Below are positions 1 to 12,449 of a stretch of 64,000 nucleotides of DNA, in pieces. The stretch comes from Isoperla grammatica. Its lineage: Eukaryota > Arthropoda > Insecta > Plecoptera > Perlodidae. The notes under the pieces are model-generated. The model did not search any database and was not told the origin of the DNA. It saw only the letters and a program-made list of their open reading frames with translations. Both the position numbers and the translations under genes were made by a program. Location: assembly GCA_945910005.1 (NCBI GenBank), contig OX246745.1, positions 8,844,765 through 8,908,764 on the forward strand. The letters run 5' to 3'. Position 1 is the stretch's first letter. The number at the start of each line of letters is the position of its first letter.

Positions 1-150
1 ATCCAATACAGATGTATACCGAGGTATACGTTCCAGAGATACATGGATATAATAAAATACAATAAATACAACATTATTACAACAACATCAAAGTACACTT
101 AAATGCACTCTGGGCTTTCGGAAAACAATGTAACACAATGGCGTGACTAT

Positions 151-290
151 TGAGGCATGTGCACTCTGCTAAGCAGAATACCGCCTGAACGTATCTATAA
201 AAGAACCCCAGTTATCTTGAAACAGCGTGTGTGAAACTGGCGGATTAGATAGATGTGCGGATGTGAGTTATTAACTATAGATCCCGTTAA
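151..290. repeat. Dispersed repeat family R1, copy 1
   Basis: This stretch shares an ordered set of words with two other places in the window (27549-27710 and 57720-57870). The words are GCACTCTGCTAAGCAG, then CCGCCTG, then CAGCGTGTGTGAAACTGG, then a GGATGTGAG-like segment. Spacing is roughly conserved and identity is perhaps 65-75% by eye. It has no coding potential. It is a decayed interspersed element of unknown class. Confidence 0.5.
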
Positions 291-578
291 TAATTCTTTG
301 GATTGTCTGTGCAGATGTGTACAAGCATAATATGTAGTGATGTTACCTGACGCATTACCGTCACCGTGTGTCTGGTTCGTATCAACACAACGCAAACAAC
401 ATATATCATGGCCTGTGTTATTATAGAAGGGAGGGTGTTTTACGAGCAACATTCTTAAATGATGTATTGGTACTTCCGCGTGCAACCAGAGATTATCGCT
501 GAAATCTGTGTGTTGTGGATGGAGGGAGGCTTTCTATAAAACCAGTGTGTTAGTGACAAATAGCACATTGCGCACTTG

Positions 579-602
579 ATATATATATATATATATATAT
601 AA
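579..602. repeat. (AT)n microsatellite
   Basis: An uninterrupted AT dinucleotide run of about eleven units. Confidence 0.9.
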
Positions 603-1169
603 GCGTAAATTTAAAATATAAATAAAATTGTGCTTGTGTAATACTTTCAGTTGTGTGCTGAGCTATTTACTGTCGGCAGTTTGCAAGTTATTTGTTTTTT
701 CTAAAGCGTGTTTGTATAGAATTTTGTAGATGTGGACTGATTGTGCAATCGGTATTTATTTACGTTCTAGAGATAATGCATGTGTAATGTTGTGTTACGA
801 AAAAGTAGAGAAGTATTTTATATCGATGTAACTGGCCGTTCATTGACATGGCCTACAGAATCTCTACTACTGGTGGTGATCAACCAGTGATATTTAATTT
901 AAAAAAAAAAATGAATTTTTCAGTAAATACTTACTTTTTTACATCCACTACTGAAGTCCGTCGATTTAGAAACAATACATCGCGATAAATGGGAAGTAAT
1001 GTTGTCATACGTACATTTTGCCGAAGTGCACCATTTGTGTTGCTTGGTTGCATGGGTGGTATATAATAAGTATACATAATGTTTGTAGTGCATGTTCGTA
1101 GCATTTTACATAAGCTTTAGTAAATGTAAGTTGGACCAAGAACAATTCAACTCGGTTATATTAAAAATG

Positions 1170-1360
1170 TGACGTCAGTTGCGATTAGTCTTCGCGGTGT
1201 CTAAAATCAACTGAAAGGCCTACTGCAATAAAATATCTTCTAATTTATATCATTAAAGATAACCGTCCGAAGTTGTAAGCGGAAATCGCGGACACATAAA
1301 GACAACTGCACAATTAACTGTGAGCTTCTGGACTCTGGGCATCATATTGCCGTGACGTCA
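1170..1360. promoter_or_regulatory. Two perfect CRE/ATF octamers
   Basis: TGACGTCA occurs at 1170-1177 and 1353-1360. The second sits inside a longer near-palindrome, GCCGTGACGTCACTACGGC, in a locally CpG-rich patch (about 1340-1520). The octamer is the known binding site of CREB/ATF bZIP factors. Function here is inference because no transcription start is identifiable. Confidence 0.3.
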
Positions 1361-2645
1361 CTACGGCCTGCGCTCGTCTCACTCAAGTGGGGAAAATTAA
1401 AAAAATAAATGAAAAATCGTCTCCCACTTCACCACTGCAGTTTTAGGGAGCCGTGAGCAGTTGTGTAAGTCGCACAGCTGCTGTGTACGACCTCGCGGGT
1501 GAACGTGACAAAACGAGAAAAACTTGTGAAGCTCTATAGTCATTCACGTTACCATAAAATAAAACCTCACATTTTACTTCAAATAGAGTTGTCACGAATT
1601 ATTTAAGTTTTCACTCCATTCTCTGGTTCTGTTCTATTCTATAGCAGCTTTGAAAAACCCGTATATTATTGTAAGTTTGTGTTGGAGCTGTGAGGTTCAA
1701 GAAGAATTGCATTGTATATCTAGTATTCATTCGCGGGTCTTGAGAAAAGCACATAGCTGAATTCCCTGCGTCCCTCAGCGCAACAATAGGATATATTACA
1801 AACACCTGTTGAGACCGAACTCCCATATTGTTACTTGCGTAAAACTTGGCGAGAGGGAACTAAGCATGAAACGTCCTTCATAACTGACAGCGGACAGTCC
1901 GATAAACAACGATAATCCAATGAAATGTTTTATAGGAATGTCTCCATGTGTATAAAGTCGACAACAACAATATAACAATATAAATTACGTAACGTGTATA
2001 ATATTATGTTGGTTTGTTGTAACCTATATAATATAATCGTAACAAAACTGTATAAGTTGCAATGCAATGTGCGTTACTTGGATGATTTGTAAATACGGAT
2101 TTGTAAATACGTAAATTTTAAAGAACTTCTAGGCCTTTACACTAATGACAATATAATGAACGAGTGATTATTTTTCCCCGACCTGTGATTGGAATGATTT
2201 CTCTTTTTGTGATCGGTAAATTCATGACCATTTGACCATTATTTGTAGTATTTTTTCGATGAGCGGGTCAATATTCTTTTAACGAAATACTATAAACGGT
2301 TATTTCGCGCAATATTTCAATCTATTATTTGTTTTAAAGCCGAGGTTGAGGAGGAAGAGATAAATAGAAGCCGTGGAATTACCATCGTATAACCGACTCA
2401 CTTAGAAGTTAGCGCAGAGAGCATCGAATAAGTCTACTCGTCGTTCCGACTTGGGATTCCTGCTCACTTGGAATGGGGAACTAGTCAAATTACAAACTAA
2501 ACTTTGACTAGTTTAGTTTAGTTAAAGCTGCTCCGTAGTAAACAACGCTGCAGGTTCGGCGTATTTATTTGTGTTACTTTATCAGCCGAAGGGTTCGTCG
2601 CGTTTCAAAGGTAATTACTCGGATTCCATCCCGTATATTCCCGCC

Positions 2646-2678
2646 AGAACTACAGAACTACAGAACTACATAACTACA
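2646..2678. repeat. Octamer tandem repeat
   Basis: About four copies of AGAACTAC-like octamers, the last one diverged. Confidence 0.7.
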
Positions 2679-4015
2679 GCGCTGTATTGCTGCCGTGCTG
2701 GCCATAACCTTCTACAGCTGTGCAGCAGTGCAACTGCAAGTGGCTCCACATTCACATTTTTAATTGGTTAATTTAATGGCTTAATGTTTACCTTACGTTT
2801 GAACTGCTCGTTGGAAAATTGGAACAGTTGGAAAGAATGTTTAATTTGAATTTGAAATTTATTTTTTAAACTGGCGGGAGTGTACTGCTCGGGCTGTTTT
2901 TTGTTTTAACTTCGGAAATCGAGATAAATATCTACATAAAAATTGCCCATCTATAAACGGTCACTTTAGAGCCGTCTTAGCAAACTGAAAATCAGTTGTG
3001 AAAACTGAGTGAGTGACAATAAATACAAATCTGTTTGTTTAATAATATAGATAAATAAAATCAAATGGAATTCGCATACAATTCAAAGTTATTTGTAAGT
3101 GACTAATTGTAAATGTCATCGGCAAAAAAATGGCTTCAGCTATGTCAGCTGTTTTGCAGGGTGTAGGCCTACGCATGATCTAATCGAGAAATATTATTAT
3201 ATCATGAGGTGTACGCTTTCACTGCACTCGCGTTATTTGTTATTTGAACTTGATTACATTCAAGTCAAGTATATCGTTATTGTACGAAGTAGAATGTTAA
3301 TGACATCTTAATGAAATCCACTGAAGCGTCCATCATAATATTGCAGATTCAGATGCCTTTGTCTGCGTCGTCAAAGCGAGGTATTGAAGCCTTCCACATG
3401 ACATTTTGCCAGCCCGTATTGAAATCGAGAACAAAACAAAATCATTCTAAATTTTCTGCGTCGTCGTTGAATACGAAACAAAAACAGCTGATATAGGCCT
3501 AACGTCGAGCAAGCAAATTTACGCAGCAAAACATTTCGTTCAACTCTTGATTTCGAGCTAAGAAAAAACACTGAATGCTTTTTTACACAGTACTAAGTTT
3601 TTGTTAGTTATTTGTAAACATGACCTTGAAATCAAGAGCGATTAACTAGGGAGTCCCCTGACATGAACCAACATCAGCTTTGTCTGACGAGAGTAAAATC
3701 GAATCAAATTTGGTATCAATGTATGTTTTAAAAACATTGTACTTAATATTATTATTTGTCGTCCAACCAAATACAGATGGCAAAGTAAATAAAAACAACA
3801 TTCTATCAATACACCGCAAATTATAGTACAGTGTGTGTACAAATAAATAATGCAAACGAGCCCCACGCAGTGTAGCAGCTACAGCAGAAGTTCCCGGGCT
3901 GTCGGCTGTGCAACTTACATAATATCCAGTATTTCTTCAACAAGGTGGATCACAGTCAATGTAAAAACCATAATACGATGTCAAAACAAAGTTCAGTTCT
4001 ATTTACAACTGTAAG

Positions 4016-4652
4016 CATAGGCGTGCGCAGAGGTTGATCAATGGGGGGGCACAATAAATTCCCAATGAAAGTACTTCACGGCGGCGCCAATGGGGGGTGT
4101 GGGGGGAATGCCCCCCATAAAAAGCGCCGCAGGAGATTTTTCAAATACATGCATTTTTAAACGTGTTTTTAAGCGTATTAGGAGGAGTACAGGTTGTCTG
4201 TTCAATGGGTTAATTACACACAATTATTTGTGGATATCAGTGATATCATTGTTACAAAGTGAAGGAAGTGGTCAGTCCCACAGCCAAAATCTTGACGGTA
4301 AGACAACAGTTGATGTTGAGGCCGGTCAGCTGATTCCAACGTCATTCCAATCTAGGACTTCAGGTAAGATTAGAACCATTATGTCAGGCGTCAGCATTTT
4401 TGTCGCCCATTAAGACAGGCACTATCCTGGACCTATTCTTTCCCGGGTCGAACGGGCAAGGCAGTTGGAGCAACAGTGACAGTTTGAGGAATATATTTAA
4501 TATGAGGAAGGTGCTATAGGTCCTCTTCTCGTATTTTACAATCGGCAGGCGTATACGGTATACCCTGGGCCAAATTCTATTTTTTAAAAAAAGCTCACCT
4601 ATCCTAATGGGGGGGCAGCTGCCCCCCTTTCCCCCCCCTGCGCACGCCTATG
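4016..4652. mobile_element. Non-autonomous hAT DNA transposon, 637 bp, with 8-bp TSD
   Basis: The terminal inverted repeats read CATAGGCGTGCGCAG at the left and CTGCGCACGCCTATG at the right, a perfect 15-bp match. Immediately outside are ACTGTAAG (4008-4015) and ACTATAAG (4653-4660), an 8-bp target duplication with one mismatch. An 8-bp duplication and termini starting with CA are diagnostic of the hAT superfamily. G-rich and C-rich runs lie just inside both ends (GGGGGGG near 4043; CCCCCC near 4622 and 4632), as in many hAT derivatives. No transposase remains. The interior holds a chance-length open frame and two GGTAAGA donor-like sequences near 4300 and 4360, possibly inherited from a parental transposase gene. 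Confidence 0.85.
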
Positions 4653-4660
4653 ACTATAAG

Positions 4661-6640
4661 TATATATCCACAAATGAAACGAATAAGCAACATATTTTTA
4701 CAGAATGCTGTAATAATTTGTTCTACAGCACAAATAGAGCGGAATACGTTGAATTGAGTACGGATTTGCTGTTCACTGATTATTCAGTCAGTTATTATTC
4801 AACTAGTGTAAAACGAGAAGGAGACAAGTGACAAGGGTTTTACGCACATTCCGAATATTTTGTAAACAATTTCAATAATTATTTTAATACCAGGTTTCGA
4901 AAACTTTCACGATCGTCTTGAACTAATACAATAAAATAATTGTTTCACTCTAAACGTACGTTATTCTTATTGCCGGTAATGGAAATCACCCCCCTCCAAT
5001 GTACACTGATGTACACAATTTACACGGTATGCACTTCCATTCTGTACGAGTTCCACTTTCTGAAAATAAATCCTTGTATAAGTTGCGTTCTGCATTGCAT
5101 TCCTCGCATTCCTCTCGCTCACTAGCAGCCGACGGCGGCCTAGAATCTGCTTGCTTGCTTTAGCTGTAAGTGTTCACTTGCCGGTAAACAATACCCACGG
5201 GAGTGCAAAGAGAGAGCCGGCTACGAATATCATGAATTAATGCAATTAAATTGATTAATCCCAACAGCCAGCCGGAGTCGGTCGGTAAATGTTCTTTTCC
5301 AAATTGAAAACGCGTGCGAGAACAAAGGAGAAACTCCACCGAAAACCCCCGAAGACCAGGCGCACGCGATTGAATTTTTGGAAGGGTTGTGATTATGTTG
5401 AATCATTGAACGAAAAACAAGTGCGAGTGTTGATTTCGAAACTCACTCAAACGCATTGAAGAGATACGAGTATAATTCTGTGATTTGTAGATAATATACA
5501 TTCAGGCCTGGTTGCATTTAACTGTTTATTTATTTTATTTTTTTTAATGTGGCTCAATGTTACTGAATTGTTTGACGGATGAGTGGCTGAATTCTACATT
5601 CGGCTGACTTCAAACTTATTGAAAGAAAACAATGATAATTCTGATGGTCAGGCCTCGATCAGACGGATGTTTGTACGTTTATTTCATTGGCTTGTCATCA
5701 ACAATTTTGTTAGAACAAGAAGTTGTTTAAATTGAGAGTGTATAACCTGAAAATATTAATTTTTTAATGAAGGTATTTTTCTTATTTCAAACACTTTTTT
5801 AGAATAGATAAGTAAATAAATTCAAAATTTTAGAACTCTGTAGACAACCAAAGTTAGCAATCGTTGTTTCAAAACTTCAATTATCCTGGCAGTGTATATA
5901 ATTCAAAACTTGAGAGTTATGGACAAAATAATTCACGTTTCTAAGACTTGCTTTTTGAATTTTATCTTTTGATTTACTTTCAAAAATCATCCTGTGATGG
6001 CAGTAACACGGAGAAAATCCCCAAAAGTGCAAGTTCGAATTAAATATTTAAGACCTTGGAGAAATCAGTGAATGGCATTTTAAAACAAGGGCAAGTTCTT
6101 CAGTGTTGCCAAAAGGGCTGGTTGAACATGCTACTCTTCTCGTTTCACAATTCTTACAATGTATGATGTGATGTAATAATGCTTGTCACGCACAGTATTA
6201 TAAGGCTAATACACTAGCGTATAGTTAGTCGCGGTCCATGTTAGGCGGTGGTTAAACCACGGTCTTGCATTCCAGGTTCGAATTCTTCTTTTGATATGCG
6301 GGTCATATGTTCACGGTGGCTTTTATCTTCATAATTACCGACACATGTTTCGATTAGTATTGTTGCCAAAATATCAGACGTAAAGCCAAATATCATCATC
6401 TATTCTAATACCACTTCGCATCTGAATATACATATACATTTTTTCCAATTACTTCACTCAATAATTCTAGGCCTATATCATCCTCTTAAAATATAATTAT
6501 TTCTTGAGTTTAAGCTGATGTCAAAGGGAGACTTATCTAAGTGGAAACTGAAGTTACTATAGACGACTCAATTACACATGTTCTTCTTAAAATAATTTTG
6601 AACCAATTTGTAAAAGGTGAAACTAAAGGAAATTTGTTTG
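4661..6640. other. Stretch without a recognisable gene
   Basis: AT-rich sequence with only chance ORFs. A weak tRNA-like segment at 6243-6286 is listed separately. Nothing else stands out. Confidence 0.45.
6243..6286 (+). repeat. Possible tRNA-like SINE remnant
   Basis: GGCGGTGGTTAAACC followed about 20 bases later by CCAGGTTCGAATTC resembles a pol III A box and B box. The T arm does not pair, so it is not a tRNA gene. It could be a decayed SINE head or chance. Confidence 0.2.
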
Positions 6641-6643
6641 GTA

Positions 6644-6657
6644 GGGGGGGGGGGGGG
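6644..6657. repeat. G14 homopolymer
   Basis: Fourteen consecutive G on the + strand, one of nine G or C runs of at least 11 bases in the window. Confidence 0.95.
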
Positions 6658-6954
6658 ACGAAAATTACCTCCGGTTTTTACTTGCGCATCTAGACAGTTT
6701 TTTTTAACAATAACATTTACGGGCAAGTTTTTTTCGCAGACGAAATCTAAACATTATTTTCTGTTATGCAAACAAATCTTGATTCATGTGTTATGGTTTG
6801 GAAAATATGTAGGCGTGCATATCTTTCTGTTGGTTGGTAAAAACAAATTAGTCATTTGAATTCGCTCTTTAATTACATTTTTAGTTGTGATATCAATACA
6901 CTTTATAACTTAGTTGATAATACCTACCTTACAAGTACACTTGATACTTATCCC

Positions 6955-7112
6955 AATAGATGATTTTCAGAATTTGTCAAGAAAGCTGTGATTTGCTCTA
7001 TCTAAGGGTCCTTGATAGTTATGTTAAGGTGCCTTTTTCACTCTTATGCATTGTTGAGGTCCGTAATTAGCTCTATCTAAGGTTCCTAGATAAATTCTGA
7101 AAAAGTCTATCC
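6955..7112. mobile_element. Foldback MITE family F1, copy 1
   Basis: The ends are inverted: TTTTCAGAATT near 6964 and AATTCTGAAAA near 7092. Both arms carry CTCTATCTAAGG-type words (near 6997 and 7070). A second copy in opposite orientation lies at 31707-31918 and shares both arms and the middle words (AAGGTGC...TTTTTCACTCTTATGCATTGTT here). No ORF is present. The superfamily is unknown and the target duplication is unclear. Confidence 0.6.
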
Positions 7113-7859
7113 TCTATAGTCTATAGAGTATCCGGGGTCCGGCCGTACATAAAGGTGTGTCGATTAATTATCAATTAGGATCTAGATCGGTCTCATTCCA
7201 CCCTTTCCAAGTATCTTGTATTGTATGGATATTTGAGGCACGCTGGTTTCGCCGGAGGTAGATTATATCCCAGTGATTCACCTATCATGGGAATAACAGT
7301 CTGAACTCTGAACCACACCGCAAGCAAACATATTCATTTCGAGGGGATTTGGGTATGAGAAGTTTGTTTTATCCACTTTGTTACAAATCAAAGCTTCAGG
7401 CCAAACATCTGCCGTTCTAATTAGCAAATGTAAGGTTTTAATAAGTACTAATCTGCCACGTGTTATTCATCCAGTGATGGGAGTATACGGGAGTGCTTGT
7501 GCTAATATTATCATCTTCCCGTTCTGTTCAAGGCCACAGGGCTCTAACAATGGAACACCTGGGCCATTGTATTAAGCCCACAATAAAACCGTTTTAATGC
7601 TGCCATATGAGTGTATATACGTTATTTTAATAATTATAGTAATACTAATAATAAAAATAGTGGATTTATTTTGTATTACTTCTTTGATTGATTACTCTAC
7701 AGTAACTTAACTATATTCATTATTAAGTCACGTAGCTCTAAAAGGGATTGTATCTGGACAATATAGTGCTTCTTCTGATGATAATACACTTTACGGATAT
7801 AAATCACGACGAAGTAAGTGTTAACACACTTCAAAAGCAATAGTGAATCATATAATGTG

Positions 7860-7935
7860 TGACTCGTTGGTCTAGTGAGTGCATTACTGTTTCCAGTGCG
7901 GAAGGTCCAGGGTTTGATTCCTGGTTCGAACGAGG
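7860..7935 (+). repeat. tRNA-Pro-derived SINE head
   Basis: The 5' part, GACTCGTTGGTCTAGTGAG, closely matches the start of eukaryotic tRNA-Pro (GGCTCGTTGGTCTAG is the family's typical form). AAGGTCCAGGGTTTGATTCC further on supplies a B-box and T-arm-like segment, and CGAACGAG resembles the 3' acceptor side. The anticodon-arm region has no recognisable proline anticodon, and the T arm has a mispair. I therefore read this as a SINE promoter region and not a working tRNA gene. A truncated relative lies at 55898-55917. The SINE body and 3' end are not clear. Confidence 0.6.
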
Positions 7936-7939
7936 GTAA

Positions 7940-9344
7940 ATTAATTTAAATCTATTTATATATTACACCATGCAGGGTATATATTGTAAACAGTGTCTTT
8001 GAAGCCCTCATAGCACATGATAAAATATGGCATAAAATGTCCCCACTGAAAATGAGTTGTTGAGAGTGTATACAAATTAATTTATTTTATTTTATTTGTT
8101 TATAATTTCTATTACAACCTTCCTGATGCGTTCGTAATAGAGGAGCGAATTGTGACCAATCACAGATCGGTATTTGTAATTGGGTCTCGCTGATTGGCCA
8201 CGAATCACTCGTCTGATGAAAGCATCTGTGTAAGGTTGTTTCGGAACAAGTATATAACTCTTTTCTAAAGTACAGTCAGTGCCCAAGAAAGGAGTCTTCA
8301 ACAACAACAACAAAACTATCGCCGAATTAAAGTAAATCGTAAATGAAACCAGTCGTCCATGGAAATAGATATTTTACGAAAATAAAAGTGATTGTTCAAT
8401 TATTGGTGTGTCATGTAGACAGAAGAAATTGTGTTCTATAATATAGATGGACATCTTTAAATGTGCACATTATATTTTGGTGTCGTTCTTATTGGTTTCA
8501 TTATTTCTATACATGACAGTACTGAGAATATATATTACGTCAGAGCTCCCTAGTTAGAACGAAGATAACAGACGCCGTCTAGAAATGTAGACTTCATTAA
8601 TTTTAATCGGTTCGCGTTTAACTTAACTGGATGATCTCTACAATGTGTAAAGTTCGAACCAGCTGATGCTTTACTCAGAATTACCCTAAACAATTGACAA
8701 TTCTCCTTGCTGTGTAACCGAATAGAATGAAATTCAGAGGATGACAATATCCCTGAGTTTGCATGCATGCGTTAAATGAAGCTGAATTAACATTGAATGC
8801 ATGGGGTAGAGTTATGCTTTAATACATATGGAACAAATGGCCTGACAGGGCAGAATCATTCCATAATGCTATTTTATTCCGCAGATGTGCTTAGCTTGCG
8901 AAGTGCTATTTATAGCCGCGTCCATTTAAAACTTGTCACCGATGAGTTGAAGGCAATTGGTGTAATTGATAATGCATGAGTGTTGCTAATTGCGAATGAA
9001 CATTCATGTCAGTAACTGGCAGTTTAGTTGGAATCATGTGAGCCACCCTGCACAGTTGTATCCTCAAATGTAATAATATCTATGGTCTCGTTTCCAATAC
9101 AGTTGTCGGGTGAGAGGCTGTTGCTGTTGCCTAGAATGTAAATAGATCTTATCAGGAAACGTGTCTCACACAATCACGGGTATAAGATTTCCAAATGGAA
9201 AAACCGTATTACTCAATCAGTCAATCTCCTTTCTTCCTGGCAAGCTATAGAGCAAATATTTTCTTTCATCTCCATAACTACATAACTATTTGTTTTTCTG
9301 TACTGTAATTGTTAATAAGTTTCATAAGCTGTTATTTATACAGC
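7940..9344. other. Stretch without a recognisable gene
   Basis: AT-rich sequence, chance ORFs only, and no repeat I can define. Near 8145-8205 GTGACCAATCAC and CTGATTGGCCAC form a weak inverted pair. Confidence 0.4.
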
Positions 9345-9449
9345 GTAGTGAGTAGTAGGCTAGTGAGTAGTTGATAGTGTAGTAAGTAGTAAACTAGTGA
9401 GTAGTTGATAGTGTAGGGAGTAGTAGGCTAGTGAGTAGTTGATAGTGTA
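9345..9449. repeat. 34-bp minisatellite, three units
   Basis: Three units begin at 9345, 9379 and 9413, each of the form GTAG-GAGTAGTAGGCTAGTG... ending in TTGATAGT. They differ at only a few bases. Each unit is itself built from TAGTGAGTAG-like pentamer pairs. Confidence 0.9.
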
Positions 9450-11822
9450 TACTAGGCAATAATCACATTAATACGTACTTTATGTGACATTGGCTTTCGT
9501 GTATAAAAAAAACCGTATAAATTAATTTGTAGATCTTTATTATATTGTATAAACATGAGCTGCCCATGCTTACTGAAACCTTTCAAAACTTTACTAATTA
9601 TATAGCTAAGCCTCTCTGTAAGTTTATTATAAAGTGAAATTCTTGTGGTAAATCACTTTATTATGCTACTACCATCATCATCATCCGGACAAAGTTTGAA
9701 ATTAACTTTACTTCCCGAGTAAAAACAATTGATATAGAGTGCAAGAGCAATTTGTCTAAACTTTGCTTTACAAACAGTTTTCAAGTTTGTATTGCAAAGT
9801 AAAGTGAAGCAACGAAGTAATGTATTGCTGAGGTTCTGCTTACGGATGGCTGGATCAAAATGTTGCGCGAACACTGTTTCTTGGACGTGGTTTTGTACGG
9901 ACAACGAGCAGCCGCAGGACTCACATCATGAAGTAGTGTAATTACATTGTTTTCTTCATGTGCTCAACATATAAAACACTATGGCATACAAGATGCACAT
10001 TTTGATTTGAGAAATACATATTTTATCACTATTTCTGTATCGAACATATCCAAGATGAACGGTTTGGATTGAGAAATACAAATACATTTCAATTACTCGA
10101 AGTAGGGGCAGTGGGTTTCTACGCATGCGCTAAGGTGATAAAGTGCGACATAAAAGTAATAGATTCCATTGGCCGAGCCATTTTTCATACGAATGCTGAA
10201 CGCACAAACTGTCTTCCCCATAGAGCTGCTGACGATTTACGTTCCTCCTTGCATAACTTGCGAAGAAAGAGAAAAGAATGAATATTTGTCACTAATTCTC
10301 TCCTTTGAAGTTAAACATTTGCATGAAACAGTCGGTGAAAGATACGAAATTGGCGAATAATTTCCTGCCGCATTTTGACCGTCGGTTATATAGAGCACAA
10401 GCAATTCGTTAAGTGTGGCATTCTGGTCCCTCGCATTCGCAGAGTTGCAACTAATTACTTTGGGGGATGCCAAAACACAAGGAGGTAGGTACCCATAAAT
10501 AGAACATGATCGATTTACCCCTGGCTCGGGTATCCGAAGCAATCAAGTTGACATCCTGTGATAGCTCGGGGGGCGATTATCTCCAACCCAGAGGCTATTT
10601 CATTGCTTGGGATTAGCTTCGCCCAGTCACTTCTCTATGCGGCTTGTCCAGCTTTATCGGAACGAGTAACGAGTATATTCAACTTGAAATGGTCGTTTTT
10701 CTTTGCTCCTACAAATACTATGTAAATGTACTCTTGCTTTACGATTACGGTGCACAGCTTGGAACGGTGGACCCAGGAAAACTGTGGCGAAACTACTGTA
10801 AGGAATATTCCTGATTTTTGTTTCTGTAACGATATTGTTGACGACGTTGAAGGCCGAAATATTTCCTTTTTACGTTTTCGTTAACATTTTCATTCATGAT
10901 AGTACGCTGAAAATTCCATAAATTATGGCGGGAAAAACACGGTTCAGTAAATAATAGGTTTGATAAGTATTTTTTTTTAAGAGATCTTCAACAATGATGC
11001 GTTGTTCTTCGATAATTGTATAGTGGTGAGCAAGACGGTGAGTAGGATCTTCATTCATACACGATTATTAAGTTGACTATAAAAACAAGGGAAAGGACAA
11101 ATGAGCCATGCAGGCAAAGCAGTCCCTTATCTGTGGCAGTAGTGTTGGTGTGCTATGCTGTAAGGGTGTCAATGAAACGACGGCGATCGGTTATGAATAT
11201 GATGTAAAGGCGACGGTGCTCCGTTCAGAATGGTCACCAAGCCAGTCGTTTGTCCTAACGCAAAGCAAGACGTGTAAACACCGCCTTGCACCAAATCTGT
11301 TTCCTCCGGAAAATAATTGTCTATTTTTTTAAAAGACTTAATTTTCTAAAAGTTCTAAACTCTGAGAACTAATGTTTTTGTGAAACACGTTATCAAAGTT
11401 TTAATAAGATCCGAAAATTAAACCTCTTTTCACAAAAAGACAATATTCACAGGAAAGATAATAAAATACTTGAGGTTGTGGCCCCCCAAGGGATTCGTTT
11501 GCTGCATTTCCAAGTACGAACAAAGTTCAAAGTTTTGCCGTGCGGAGAGGGGGCCACTATAAGATTGGCCACATAAATAGCCAATTGAGATAGAAAATAG
11601 CGAATAGGATGGGGGCTTCTCCAGTGACGATGATATTCGTGTCAAGCTGGGGTTTCATCTTTCTAGGGCGCGTTTGTCTTAGTCGTAGTAAGTTAGTACG
11701 CGAGTAGTTTTCAGTGTTCGCACTTGGTATTCAAGAAGGCGACGATTCACCCTTTCAAGCCTCTGTCGGCTGTGAGTGCAACTTCTTGATACGCTTCACC
11801 CTTCCCACTCGCACATCGGCAC
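9450..11822. other. Stretch without a recognisable gene
   Basis: Only ORFs up to about 100 codons. The longest (10237-10542, - strand) shows no family resemblance. The 10.3-10.6 kb part is somewhat GC-richer and could be an old repeat, but I cannot define ends. Confidence 0.4.
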
Positions 11823-12194
11823 GAACCTCACCGGCTAGAGGTGTGCTCACTCACCACTCACCACTCACCATACACACACTGGTGCACCACATACAGAACA
11901 ATACTACATGAACCTCACCGGCTAGAGGTGTGCTCACTCACCACTCACCACTCACCACTCACACTGGTGCACCACATGCAGAACAATACCACACGAGCCT
12001 CACCGGCTAGAGGTGTGCTCACTCACCACTCACCACTCACCACTCACACTGGTGCACCACATGCAGAACAATACCACACGAGCCTCACCGGCTAGAGGTG
12101 TGCTGACTCACCACTCACCACTCACCACTCACCACTCACCACTCACCACTCACCACTCACCACTCACCACTCTCGTACAGAACAATACCACATG
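11823..12194. repeat. 85-87-bp minisatellite with nested heptamer
   Basis: Four units start at 11823, 11910, 11995 and 12080 with GA(A/G)CCTCACCGGCTAGAGG. The next part is a run of ACTCACC heptamers, then CTGGTGCACCACAT and CAGAACAATACCACA. Units 2 and 3 are nearly identical. In unit 4 the heptamer has expanded to about nine copies (12108-12171) and replaced the CTGGTGCACC part. The ORFs across it, full of Thr-His-Ser-Pro-Leu, are products of the repeat. Confidence 0.92.
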
Positions 12195-12449
12195 AAAACG
12201 CACACCACACCAAGATAAGGCTTGTTCGACTCACCAAATCACTAAACCAACAAACAACAATATAAACAAAAGTCGAAAAGAACAAATTCTCAATAAATTA
12301 ATAGTTCAATATCCGTCAATGATAATCAGTTCCCTTAAATGAGTGGGCGGACAATAGAGACATTTATTTATTGAACATTACATCTGTGTATGGACATGTC
12401 GTAACGTGATGATGCAAGTGAGCCTCGAACCCAGCTCTTCCGCGTACTT

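Larger units (their letters stand above)
603..4007. other. AT-rich stretch without a recognisable gene
   Basis: Only ORFs under about 75 codons occur, and none resembles a known protein. Small items inside are two CRE-like octamers (1170-1177 and 1353-1360), a short octamer tandem repeat (2646-2678) and two TAGGCCTA palindromes (3164 and 3494). I see no long inverted repeat or SINE here. Confidence 0.5.

Noticed and set aside
940..1005. Short - strand ORF ending at a GTAAGT donor
   Set aside because: Only 25 codons, no acceptor or conserved pattern; easily chance.
7860..7935. Functional tRNA-Pro gene
   Set aside because: No proline anticodon in the loop position, a mispaired T arm, and a truncated copy elsewhere; better explained as a SINE.
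11714..12195. Thr-His-Ser-Pro-Leu repeat ORFs
   Set aside because: They arise from the heptamer and 85-bp tandem repeats; several frames are open at once.
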